DNA from: Sesamia nonagrioides
Taxonomy: Eukaryota > Arthropoda > Insecta > Lepidoptera > Noctuidae
Reading direction: 5' to 3'
DNA: 64,000 nt
NCBI GenBank assembly: GCA_017933935.1
Contig: JADWQK010000981.1
Coordinates: 496,001 to 560,000, forward strand
Under the pieces are notes generated by a model. It ran no database searches. It was not told the DNA's origin and saw only the letters and a list, made by a program, of their open reading frames with translations. How positions within the stretch are numbered: position 1 is the first letter of the stretch; every line of letters begins with the position of its first letter. Made by a program: the position numbers and the translations under genes. This document shows positions 1 through 8,598 of the stretch, one piece after another.

Positions 1-237
1 TAGTAACTACATTTAAAAGTGCTGTTCAATTACTATGTGAGGCTTCCTCGAATCCTCAGATACGGCTTAAGCGAGTGTTCTTTCGTATAGGCAAGTTGAT
101 ACAACTTATTGATAAGTTCTTTAACGTTTCGAAACAGTGGCAGAGCTAAAAGGAAGTAATTAAGTTATACTGCCGTCACTAATTATACTTTACTATTCCC
201 CGTTAATTAACCCGAATAAGATAGATGACTGATATTA
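1..237. other. AT-rich stretch, nothing recognised
   Basis: No coding region, tRNA-like fold or terminal repeat was recognised here. The sequence is AT-rich single-copy-looking DNA leading into the SINE tail that begins near 238. Confidence 0.4.
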
Positions 238-406
238 ATTGATAAATAAATAAATAAATATGCACCGACAAATCACACAGATTGAACAACATCCAAGACT
301 CAGGTCAATCAGGAAAAGATCGTTTTCCATAATGACCTGGCCGGGGATCGAACCCGGGGCCTCCGCGTCGCAGGCAGGCGTGTTGACCGCTGCGCCACGG
401 AGGTCG
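238..406 (-). repeat. tRNA-derived SINE (family 4) with (AAAT)n tail
   Basis: Read on the minus strand, a tRNA-like head occupies about 330-406. Its A-box-like TGGCGCAGCGG and B-box-like GGTTCGATCCCC are both visible, and these are the internal RNA polymerase III promoter elements of tRNA-derived SINEs. A body of about 80 bases follows and the element ends in ATTTATTT repeats near 240. A second, internally deleted copy of the same body lies at 24310-24493. I could not define a convincing target duplication. Confidence 0.8.
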
Positions 407-605
407 ACATAATTCCTATTAATCAGCATTTTAATTTTACCTTTTATCAAAAAACTGTTATGCCCGTTTTCGAATAGACGACACCTAGAAAATGCAAAAT
501 AAAACCAGAAGTACTCGTAGTTCTGTTGGATTTTCGGTTGTAGGCCCCGAATTGCGCTTTGAAAACAGAACAGGGTGATTTTTTAAATTTAACTTTCCTA
601 CAGTC

Positions 606-890
606 ATCATCAACGTTTTTATCGTCCCACTGCTGGGCACAGGCCTCCTCCCTCCCATACAAAGAAGGATGGAGCGCAATCACCACGCTTGCTCAAGGCG
701 GGTTGGCGATTTCAGACTTAAAGTCCAGGTTTCCTCAAGATGTTTTCCTTCACCTTATAATCAGTCATTGGTGTCGAAGATATACTTAGAAAGTACATAT
801 AACTTAGGAAAGTTACATTGGTACTTGCCTGACCTGGAATTGAACCCGCACATTCATACTTGAGAGGCCACCTTTCCCACTTTTTTCACA
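606..890 (-). repeat. tRNA-headed SINE (family 2) with target duplication
   Basis: A 285-bp insertion is flanked by a 12-base direct repeat, TTTCCTACAGTC, at 594-605 and 891-902. On the minus strand the head contains a B-box-like GCGGGTTCAATTCC and the tail is ATGATGA. The same family lies in opposite orientation at 1409-1696, so the two could fold on each other in a read-through transcript. The body includes the widespread lepidopteran phrase for 'ACCTGTGCCCAGCAGTGGG'-type sequence. Confidence 0.8.
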
Positions 891-944
891 TTTCCTACAG
901 TCGGTAGTTACTTATACGCATATTGCCGCTTATGTAACTTGGTT

Positions 945-1016
945 AATCATAATCATCTCAGCGCATAATCCCGGTTGCATCCGCGGCTTTCGCGTTGGAG
1001 CCCAGGGTCCGCTAAA
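945..1016 (-). repeat. RTE-type LINE 3'-end fragment
   Basis: The reverse complement reads GGGCTCCAACGCGAAAGCCG and then GGGATTATGCGCTGAGATGA. It is closer to the RTE-type LINE tail at 31480-31545 than to the family-1 SINE tail, which has the same layout. Heavily truncated; no target duplication identified. Confidence 0.6.
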
Positions 1017-1320
1017 TAAGTAACTTGGTTGTTCTATAATAAGTCCGTTCAGACAGTCCCTTCTAGACTTATCCGCTGATATTTATTTATTATTACGACT
1101 TATATAAAGGTATAGATAAGAGGCTTGTACCTAAATACAGTGGCTATCAATCATTCGCGTTGATTTTAAAATCATTATGTACATATGCAATCAAAATACT
1201 TACTAGCACGCTTTAACAGGCAGAATCCAAAACACATCACAAGTACGAGTATTAATGGACAAATGCTTACAACAAAATATTCTAACGTTGCTCCAAATTA
1301 TGATCAGTCATGCAACCGTC

Positions 1321-1696
1321 AGTGCAATTCAGTGCAAGCATTTATCAATAATCGTATAGCCCAACAAGATGAAGCGGTTATATTCTATAAATGTAGATTA
1401 GTTATCTACGAAGTCGTGGTAGTGGTTAAAACACCAGCCTCTCAAGTATGAGAGCGCGGGTTAAATTCCAGGTCAGACAAGTACCAATGTAACTTTTCTA
1501 AAGTTATATGTACTTTCTAAGTATATCTTGGACACCAATGACTGAAGGTGAAGGAAAACATCTTGAGGAAACCTGGACTTTAAGTCTGAAATCGCCAACC
1601 CGCATTGAGCAAGCGTGGTGATTACGCTCAATTTCCTTCTCTGTATGAGAGGAAACCTGTGCCAGCAAGGGGACGATAAAAAGGTTGATGATGATG
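1321..1696 (+). repeat. family-2 SINE with extra 5' sequence inside its target duplication
   Basis: A perfect 11-base repeat, ATGCAACCGTC, lies at 1310-1320 and 1697-1707. The SINE itself starts near 1409 with a tRNA-like head (GTGGTTAAAACACCAGCCTC, then GCGGGTTAAATTCC) and ends in GATGATGATG immediately before the right duplication. About 88 bases (1321-1408) lie between the left duplication and the SINE head and are absent from the family-2 copy at 606-890. See findings. Confidence 0.75.
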
Positions 1697-1821
1697 ATGC
1701 AACCGTCGAAAACTGTATAAGCACTTGCAGTGTTTACAACGCATAAGTATATGTTACAATCAACAGCATATGAAAATACATTTGTATGTACTACGCCACA
1801 CCAGTCGTTTTTTTTATAATT

Positions 1822-2095
1822 ATAAACTAATGCTTGACCGCAATCCCGCTTGATGGTAAGCAGTGATGCATTCGTTGATGGTAAAGCGCACTAGTTTATT
1901 TAGGTCCGTATTACAGAACGTCACTCAAACTCAAGCTCTACTTAAGTCTCGTTTCAAGCCTTTTGATTGGTTGAAACCAGTTTTAAGTAATGCTTAAGCA
2001 GAGATCAATGCTTGAGTTTCCTTCTGGAATACGGACCTAAGAGGCTATACACTTTAGACTTGAATACATTTAAATTGTAGTCGTACGGAAACATA
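1822..2095 (-). repeat. Jockey/CR1-group LINE 3' end, split by a MITE
   Basis: 1822-1899 and 2041-2095 together match the 3' end of the LINE at 47019-50523: the GCTTGACCGCAATCCCGC and GATGGTAAAGCGC phrases, then the line corresponding to the last codons of ORF2. The two halves are separated by the 141-bp TIR element at 1900-2040. The LINE fragment therefore predates the MITE. Confidence 0.75.
1900..2040. mobile_element. 141-bp TIR MITE
   Basis: The terminal inverted repeats begin TTAGGTCCGTATT and end with the complementary AATACGGACCTAA. They extend imperfectly for about 30 bases, to ACTCAAGC / GCTTGAGT. The element sits inside a LINE 3' fragment, and alignment of the two LINE halves suggests a TA or TTA duplication. 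A partial related end (AAGGTCCGTATTCCAGA) occurs at 33347-33365. No coding capacity. Confidence 0.75.
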
Positions 2096-2451
2096 ATCGA
2101 TTTTTATGAAGCCTTAAATTGAAGTCAGTTTAAATGAGCCATAAATTATTGCTTGTGGAGGAAAATCTACTTTATTATCATCCAATAAGAAATGGCCATT
2201 GAGTTTATGGTTGTGGAAAACCTTATACAAGGCTGAATGTGTGGCTGATAAACGATGTTTTAGACAAAGTAACAGCAAACACATTGGAACGCAATAAATA
2301 CAATAAATAACTTCGACATCTAAGTAAAACTATTTCCTTCCGGATTGTTGGTTTCATTGCTTTGTTCTAAAAAGGATTTTCAAGTACTTATTTTTGTTCC
2401 CATTTGATGATATATATTATTATAGATCAATGGATCTTAGTTCCATCTCGT
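2096..2451. other. AT-rich stretch, nothing recognised
   Basis: No coding region or repeat boundary was recognised between the LINE tail and the R1-clade LINE fragment. Confidence 0.35.
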
Positions 2452-2803
2452 TATTGGAATCAATTGTAACAGCAAATACCTACTTAGGACCCATTAACTT
2501 AATCAAATGTTATTCCGTGGTGCTTGGCAATCTGGGCTTCTCCCAGTTGCAATAATGTCCCTTTGTGCCGATTGGCCTAGTTCTGTTCTGTCTCCTGCTT
2601 ATTATGGAGGGAAGTGGAAAAAAAAATATTTTTTCTTACTCCTCCGCTATTCTTTTCTGATTAATTTCGTTGCGGGACCCAAGACAGTTGAATCGTTTCT
2701 CTGGGACTCGTCGAGCTTCATTGCTCGGCGTTTTTCTGGCGGTCTCCACTGTGATTCTGGCTTTCAGGAGTTGCAGTGGGTTGGGAACAGTGTGGCGGGA
2801 TCT
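2452..2803 (+). repeat. 5'-truncated copy of the R1-clade LINE 3' UTR
   Basis: This stretch is nearly identical to 44391-44736, the 3' end of the full-length R1-clade LINE. It starts at the last codons of ORF2 (TTGGAATCAATTGTAA) and runs through the 3' UTR to AGTGTGGCGGG, with only scattered substitutions. The terminal TTTTGTCCC and poly(A) of the full copy are missing here. Short ORFs in this stretch lie in 3' UTR sequence and are not genes. Confidence 0.9.
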
Positions 2804-2872
2804 TACTTTCATAATCAACCTACTGCTCACTACTGGGGATATACTGGGTTCAAAGTTGGCTCAGTACGGCTT

Positions 2873-3034
2873 CATCAGCATCATCTCAGCGTTAATCCCA
2901 GTCGCATCCGAAGCTTTTTCAGCTTTGGAGTCTGGTGTCCGCTTTACCAGTCTAACTGCTGATTTTGGCTAATCTTCGATATTTTCCGTGAAGCGACTGC
3001 CGTCTGACTTCCACAACCCGAAGGCGATATCAAG
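2873..3034 (-). repeat. 5'-truncated family-1 SINE with target duplication
   Basis: An 18-base direct repeat, GTTGGCTCAGTACGGCTT, lies at 2855-2872 and 3035-3052. Between them is the 3' part of a family-1 SINE in minus orientation: CATCATCTCAGCGTTAATCC at the 3' side, ending at the TGTCGCCTTCGGG region. The tRNA-like head is absent, as expected for incomplete reverse transcription. Confidence 0.85.
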
Positions 3035-3059
3035 GTTGGCTCAGTACGGCTTATAGACC

Positions 3060-3170
3060 TTGTCTTCAAGTTTTGGGTTCTAGTACATGCCTGTTTCCTC
3101 GCGATGTTCTTATTCAACGCTTTGAGAGCAATTGTGATGAAATTATTACCCGACTGCCAGGAGGGTTATG
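3060..3170 (-). repeat. family-3 SINE fragment
   Basis: Matches the middle of the family-3 SINE at 56017-56330 in the same orientation: ACATGCCTGTTTCC, CGATGTTC and GCTTTGAGAGCAATTGTGAT line up. Head and tail are missing. Confidence 0.5.
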
Positions 3171-3176
3171 TTTTTA

Positions 3177-3600
3177 GCTCCTATCTTGTATGTATTATTC
3201 TTTATTACCTAGTATCTCCAGAACCGCTGAACGGATTTTCACATTTGAGGTATTGTTAGAATTGCCTTAATTGCCCAACTGCTACTAGAAAGGTGACATT
3301 TAAAAAAACTCAAAATGGCGGATGTATGACGCCATATCGTGAGGTATAGAGAAATAAATTTCTACCAAGCATATCGAGTGGGATATCAAAATGAAGGATT
3401 TTAAACACTGATTCTAAATATGTATATAACTTAATATTAAATGGAACAAAAAAAAAAGAATTACATGTTTTTTCTACCGAGCACATCGAGTTGGATATAA
3501 AAATGAAGGATTTTAATCACTGATTATAATAAATATACTGATTCTAAATATATTTTACATATTAAGTCATTACATATAAAATTGTCGTTTAGTATGAAAT
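3177..3600. repeat. diverged repeat, left copy (partner at 5934-6215)
   Basis: The phrases TATCTCCAGAACCGC, CGGATTTTCACATTTGAG and CAAAATGGCGGATGT recur in the same order and orientation at 5970-6070. Within this copy a unit of about 110 bases (ATATCGAGTGGGATATC ... TTCTAAATAT) is itself repeated, at 3370-3420 and 3480-3552. The two copies bracket a mariner remnant and a helicase remnant. Confidence 0.65.
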
Positions 3601-3609
3601 AATGTAAAG

Positions 3610-4690
3610 GAATTCTTTTCATGTATTTTTTGTTTGAATTTATTGAAGTGCCATGCAATCAATGTATTTTTGCCAACGCAGTCGCAGTTTATTGATTCTT
3701 AAAGAAATCAGCTGGACGAGAGGCAACAAATTTTCCAAAGGGATTTTATACTGCCTCTTGGGTGTAGAAATTTTTCTAGACAAGAATCTATTCAAATTCT
3801 GGAAAAAGTAGTAGTCTGTAGGCGAAAGGTCTGGTGAGTAGGGCAGATGATAAAGAGCCTACAACCCCATTTTTTGCAACTTGGAGACCGTCTGTTGTGC
3901 GGTATGAGGTCGCGTGTTGTCGTGCAGGAGCAGCGGAGAGGAGCGATTGACCAATACTGGTTGGAGATGTGCCAGTTTCTCCATCATTGTGTTCAGTTCT
4001 TCACAGTACACATCTGCAGTAATGCTTATCCCGTTTGGTAAGAAGCTGTGATGAATCAATCACACCGATTAGACCACCAAAAAGGGACCATTGCTTTTCT
4101 AGGGGTAAGATTTTGTTTAGGGCATTGTTTAGGTGCTGAACCAGGATCTAATCAACTTGCTGAGCGCTTGCGGTTATCAAATAGAATCCATTTTTCATCG
4201 CAGGTAACAATGTGTTTCAAAATTTCTTCATTTGTTTGTCTGTTGAGCAGTGCCAGGCACGTCTCGCGTACTTCGCGCTGGCGATCATTGAGTACGTGGG
4301 GCACCCATTTGGCAAGATACTTTACCTTGCCAATTCGACGTATATGGTCCAATATAGTTTGTATTTTTTGTTTGTTTTGTCGAAAGCTGTTGCTATTTCA
4401 GCCGTAGATTGTTTATCATCAGCTTCCACAATCGTCTTCAATTCGTCATTGTCAACCAAAAGTCTTCAGACGACCGCGAGGCTCATTTTTCATGTCGAAA
4501 TTCCCAGAACGGCAGTGAGCAAACCGGTGGTGCATTGGTTTGTAGTGTTAGCTCCGTAAACGTCGTAGATGTTTCGTGCCGCTTGTGCCGCGTTGTTACC
4601 ACAACGGTATTCATATTCCTTACTCGATTTTTTAACGTATCCATGATAACGAAAAAGATTGAATTGTGATGGAAATGTATCACTAATCAA
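3610..4690 (-). pseudogene. mariner transposase pseudogene
   Basis: Several overlapping frames on the minus strand together resemble a mariner (Tc1/mariner superfamily, D,D34D) transposase, the enzyme that excises and reinserts the element at TA sites. In order: a helix-turn-helix-like N-terminal stretch (NAAQAARNIYDVYG, near 4600-4560), the first-aspartate motif TCDEKWILFDNRKRSA (near 4200-4150), the second-aspartate motif LLLHDNTRPHTAQQT (near 3910-3870), and the third YSPDLSPTDYYFF (near 3830-3790). Frameshifts and stop codons interrupt the frame in several places, including one between the second and third aspartates. I could not find matching terminal inverted repeats, so the edges are approximate. 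The element is certainly inactive. Confidence 0.9.
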
Positions 4691-4909
4691 TAAACAAATG
4701 ACTACTTTAGGAAAAAAAGAGCTCCATGTTTTTAAGATAAAATGAATTTGAAATTAGAATTATTAGCCATACAGGATTTTTTATTATTATTTGAAATGGC
4801 CAGTATTGCAGAATGGCAATTTCATAAGTAAAGAACTATTATAACGTGTAGTTTAAATTATAAATGGAAACATAAAAATGTGCTATATTAATATGCATGA
4901 AACGCGACC

Positions 4910-5393
4910 ATGACAGCTAAGTTAGAAAAGCTCACAAAAGTATACAATGTTAGTGCTGTAGACATCTCATTTGACCCTAAAACATATGGTCAAAAACCAC
5001 GAGAGGAATACATACCTGAAGATCCCAATAAATCAGGTAGTATACCAAACCAACTCAAATGGTGTAAGCTCTCGAGCCATGCTAAGACGGAACATCAATG
5101 TTAACCATGGGCTGGTTAACGGTGTCATGGGTGTTATCCGACGAATAGATTGGCCAGCACTACGCAGAAAGCAGTTGGAACCAGGAAAACTACCACAAGC
5201 GGTATTTGAGGAGCTCGATGACCCATGTATAACAGGGAACCTACCTGGTATTGCAGTTTGGATCCAGCCTCGTGCTACAGAATTTGATGCTTTACATGGT
5301 AGACGCACGATTGAGCGACGAATGTTTCCCTTAATTTTATACTGGGCAGTGACGGTGCATAAATTACAGGGCACAACTTTAGACCCAGCGTGA
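4910..5393 (+). pseudogene. Pif1-type helicase C-terminal fragment
   Basis: The last frame (about 5048-5390) reads SSRAMLRRNINVNHGLVNGVMG, then LPQAVFEELDDP, then RRMFPLILYWAVTVHKLQGTTLD. It matches the C-terminal half of Pif1-family superfamily-1 helicases. The WAVTVHKLQG stretch corresponds to the conserved late helicase motifs that contact nucleotide and DNA. An upstream frame (4910-5060, including IPEDPNKSGSIP) continues the similarity with one frameshift between. A stop codon follows TTLDPA immediately, and the N-terminal Walker motifs are absent. In insect genomes such fragments usually come from Helitron-type rolling-circle elements, but I see no Rep domain or Helitron ends, so that assignment is inference. 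Confidence 0.75.
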
Positions 5394-5933
5394 GGACTCT
5401 TTCCGGACTTGATATCAGTTCTCTTTACCCTAACAAATTGCTAAATCAAACACATGACTTAAATTCATTTAAGGAATTAATCCGGTTACGTAATATTTCT
5501 TAATTAAAAAGACATAAATAAAATAATAATTAAAAAAAAAGACTCCTGCATAGATGGATAACTACAATTAAAAAACAACTAAAAAGACTAAAACAAGATG
5601 AAAATTCAATGACAAGGCATTTAAAAAAATAACAATGATTAGGTGCTTAAATCCAGAAACATACACTGAAACAGTACTAAACCTACGTAGAGACGACATC
5701 ACATCAAGCTACTACAATCTGTCAGATTTTCTTATTAGATTTTCAACTTTACAGCATCAAGGCTCTATGTTGATTGGAAATATCTGACCGTTTGGGGTAG
5801 CTTGGCCTGCTGTCGTCCGTACCTAAGTAATAATTAATGTACATTTAGAAATTTCAGCACAAAAGTCAACACAGTTTCAATTTTTTGCAAAATTATAAAC
5901 ATAATTACATTCGGAAGCATGCACAAAGCGCTT
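5394..5933. other. AT-rich stretch after the helicase remnant
   Basis: Probably more of the decayed helicase-bearing element, but I recognise no further domain. A short frame near 5640-5790 (with RCLNPETYTETVLN) is open but unrecognised. Confidence 0.3.
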
Positions 5934-6230
5934 ATCTTGTACATATGAATGTATGTAATATTCTTTACTATATTCTATCTCCAGAACCGCCTAACGGATT
6001 TTCACATTTGAGACATCGCTAGATTTGTCTTAGACGGTGACACTAAAAAAAACAAAATGGCGGATGTTTGACGCCATATTATGAGGTAAAAAAAAATCTA
6101 CCAAACTTATTGAATTTGTTTTAAAATGAAGGATTTAAAATACTCATTAGAAAATATGTATATAACATTCAGTATTAATATTACTTGGAACGATGAAAAA
6201 AAAAATTTTTTTATAGTTATCCAACATTAG
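5934..6230. repeat. diverged repeat, right copy (partner at 3177-3600)
   Basis: Shares the ordered phrases CTATCTCCAGAACCGC, ACGGATTTTCACATTTGAG and AAAATGGCGGATGTTTGACG with 3177-3420. The orientation is direct. Divergence, indels and loss of the internal tandem unit suggest an old duplication or two independent copies. Confidence 0.65.
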
Positions 6231-6260
6231 AAACATAATTTGTTAAAACTAAAAAGATGG

Positions 6261-6490
6261 AAATAAAAAAATATTATTTAAAAACAAAAAACCCGCCTGC
6301 ATAAAACTCTAACGAACTGAAAATGTAGTAACAAGTTGAACAATCGCAGTTGGGGGACTTCCTAGCTAGATAAACAAGTATTCCATAGAACAGTCCCCCA
6401 ACTGCGATTGTTCAACTTGTTACTACATTTTCAGTTCGTTAGAGTTTTATGCAGGCGGGTTTTTTGTTTTTAAATAATATTTTTTTATTT
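6261..6490. repeat. perfect long inverted repeat, 99-bp arms
   Basis: Left arm 6261-6359 and right arm 6392-6490 are exact reverse complements, 99 of 99 by my comparison, separated by a 32-base loop. Landmarks are AACCCGCCTGCATAAAACTC in the left arm and its complement GAGTTTTATGCAGGCGGGTT in the right. A transcript crossing it would fold into a long perfect hairpin. Confidence 0.9.
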
Positions 6491-6525
6491 ACATAAAGTA
6501 TATCGCGTGCGTGGGTTCGAACCAA

Positions 6526-6600
6526 AGACACGGTTAGCGCAGTGGTTAAGCTATTGACTCCTACGTTGCGTGTCGCAGGTTCGATTCCCGCATGGAACAA
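6526..6600 (+). repeat. tRNA-like SINE head fragment
   Basis: A-box-like TTAGCGCAGTGG and B-box-like GGTTCGATTCCCGC lie about 35 bases apart. The sequence then continues into AATATTTGTATGCCC rather than a tRNA 3' end. The acceptor ends do not pair, so I treat it as a SINE head and not a functional tRNA gene. Confidence 0.6.
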
Positions 6601-6639
6601 ATATTTGTATGCCCTATAAGTAGTTGTTCTTTTTTTTTA

Positions 6640-6905
6640 CATATTATAAACCAGCGCTTGACCGCAATCCTGCCTGATGGTAAGCAGTGACGCAATCGTT
6701 GATGGTAAAGGGCACTAGTTTAATAAGAGCCTATTCACTCTAGCCTTGAAGACACTCAAATTGTAAACACCGCCGCTGGCAAATTGTTCCAGTCCCTCGA
6801 TGTACGCGGTATAAAGGAGGAGGCGAAACGCTTCGTCCGGATCGTAGTGGTGTTAACAACGTAAGGGTGGAAACCAGCCGTACGACGGGTCGTCCGCTGG
6901 TGGAA
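6640..6905 (-). repeat. 5'-truncated Jockey/CR1-group LINE 3' end
   Basis: Matches 47036-47310 of the LINE at 47019-50523. It covers the 3' UTR (GCGCTTGACCGCAATCC, GATGGTAAAG) and then the antisense of the last ORF2 codons (GGCAAATTGTTCCAGTCCC). A short gap removes about 12 bases near 6763, breaking the reading frame. Confidence 0.85.
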
Positions 6906-7165
6906 CGTGTTCCGGTTTTGGCAGTTTGTATATGTGAGTTTATGTTTGTAAAAGCACCCACGATACAGGAGAAAAAACTAGTGTGGGGCAAAGGGCAAAA
7001 AAAAATTGCTTCAAACCAACCTACAACTCCTAAGTTATCACTGGGCCTCAACTGCTCGCGATTTTAGGTTGATGAGTATTGAGCTCGTGTTTCTTTTCAG
7101 ACTATCACAACATATGACAAATTCCTGTAAAGTTAAGCCAAATATCATTTTATTAGCTTCACTTG

Positions 7166-7232
7166 TATCTTTGCTTGCTTGTTTGTTTGTTTGCTTGCTT
7201 GCTTGCTTGTTTGCTTGTTTGTTTGTCCGTCT
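7166..7232. repeat. (TTGC/TTGT)n microsatellite
   Basis: A tetranucleotide run alternating TTGC and TTGT units occupies most of this stretch. It explains the leucine/cysteine/valine-rich short ORF here, which is not a gene. Confidence 0.85.
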
Positions 7233-7344
7233 CTAACTCTTTGGACTACGAGTGAGCGGCTCATTACTGTAAAATGTCCCACCGTTTTCAATACGTTCCT
7301 ACGTTCGTTTTTTTTTTTTTAAAGAATATCGAACTAAAATGTTG

Positions 7345-7552
7345 AAAATAAATATAGTTTAAAAAACTAAAAAAACATGCTTTTAAAGAATATCAAACTA
7401 AAAAGGTAAAAATAATTTTAAAAAAAGCGTGAGGCGCTTAATATACAAAAATTATGGCACACAGAGCCTCACGCTTTTTTAAAAAATATTTTTAACTTTT
7501 TAGTTTGATATTCTTTAGAAGCATTTTTTTAGTTTATTACTATATCTATTTT
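7345..7552. repeat. imperfect long inverted repeat, about 90-bp arms
   Basis: Left arm about 7345-7435 and right arm about 7464-7552. The inner ends AGCGTGAGGC / GCCTCACGCT match exactly. AAAGAATATCAAACTAAAAAG in the left arm is mirrored at 7490-7515. Small indels in poly(A)/poly(T) runs distinguish the arms. A partial direct duplicate of the left arm precedes it at 7320-7345. Confidence 0.75.
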
Positions 7553-7875
7553 TTCTTCTGTTTGTTTATTCTGGCCCGATATTTTTTCAATTAATTTACG
7601 TTAGGCTACTTCACAGATATTTTAACGATTCCGTGCGGCACGGTTGCATTGAAATTACTTTCTGTTTGCGTATCGTTTGATCGCGCATTAATTAAAACTG
7701 TGTTCAGTGCTCTACCACAGTTTAATGAGAGAACGCTATGTTTTTAAGACGCCTATTGTTCTCTACGTGTTGTGGTATGTTTCTTTTTGTTAAATCGCAT
7801 TAGCTACGCGTACAAATAAATGTTAAATTCTCAAAAAAAAAAAAAGGAACACACATACGGACTCATTATTGTAAC

Positions 7876-8344
7876 TAGGGTTGTAACGGAGGCTTGTTAG
7901 CGGAGGCGGAGGCGACGAGTCTCACCTCCGCGGATGCGAAGGTTAACGGAGGCGGAGGTGAAAGTAAGTACATACCTATAGAAAAAAAATTGAAATTTAT
8001 TGTTAATTAAAAAAAAAAAAAATTAAATACGTACATTAATAGTAGCATACTTAGCAAAAAAAAAATATAACCTTCTTGTAATGAAAATTAAGGAGAAACA
8101 AATTGTGTTAGCTGCATTCCCGCCTCGCACTAGTTGATTCTTGGCCATTTCGCGCTGAAACGCGGTCGGACGGTTGTCGAGCGTCGCAGCTTGCGCGGTA
8201 TTTATTTTATAAATACGTAAATAAACCTCCGTTATAACTCAGCAAAAATTGTGCGGAGGCGGGGGCGGAAGCGAAGATACGATGTCTTGTTGATGCGAAC
8301 TTCCGCAGTAACGGAAGGGGAGGCGAAGCTCCGTTACAACCCTA
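7876..8344. mobile_element. hAT-type MITE, 469 bp, 8-bp target duplication
   Basis: The ends TAGGGTTGTAACGGAG and CTCCGTTACAACCCTA are inverted repeats of 16 bases. They are flanked by a perfect 8-bp duplication, ATTGTAAC, at 7868-7875 and 8345-8352. An 8-bp duplication with (C/T)AGGG-type ends is characteristic of the hAT superfamily. The interior is non-coding, with subterminal GGAGGCGGAGGC-like repeats near both ends that may bind transposase. Confidence 0.92.
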
Positions 8345-8598
8345 ATTGTAACTATAATAGAATCGGACAGAGAGAGGGAAATGTCTTATAGTGCCAATAT
8401 TCTTTTTCTTTACGTGGTCATTTCTACTAGTTAACCCTTATCGCGAAACTACGGTCCAAAAAGGTTATTCCTGTGAGTCAAGTATGCAGGTAATAAGTGT
8501 TAGCCTAAAACTTTCTTAGCCAGTCCGAAAGTGCTTTCTGATGTTACTTTCACGTCTGCAAGGCCCTGTACCAACTTTTAGCATACACTATCTTCAGT

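Noticed and set aside
2507..2962. 151-aa plus frame
   Set aside because: It crosses from the R1-clade LINE 3' UTR into a SINE. A near-identical shorter frame at 44443 lies in the same UTR, so similarity reflects the repeat and not a gene.
6526..6600. Functional tRNA gene
   Set aside because: A- and B-box-like sequences are present but the acceptor ends do not pair and the 3' side continues into SINE-like sequence. The same applies to the heads at 330-406 and in all family-1 copies.
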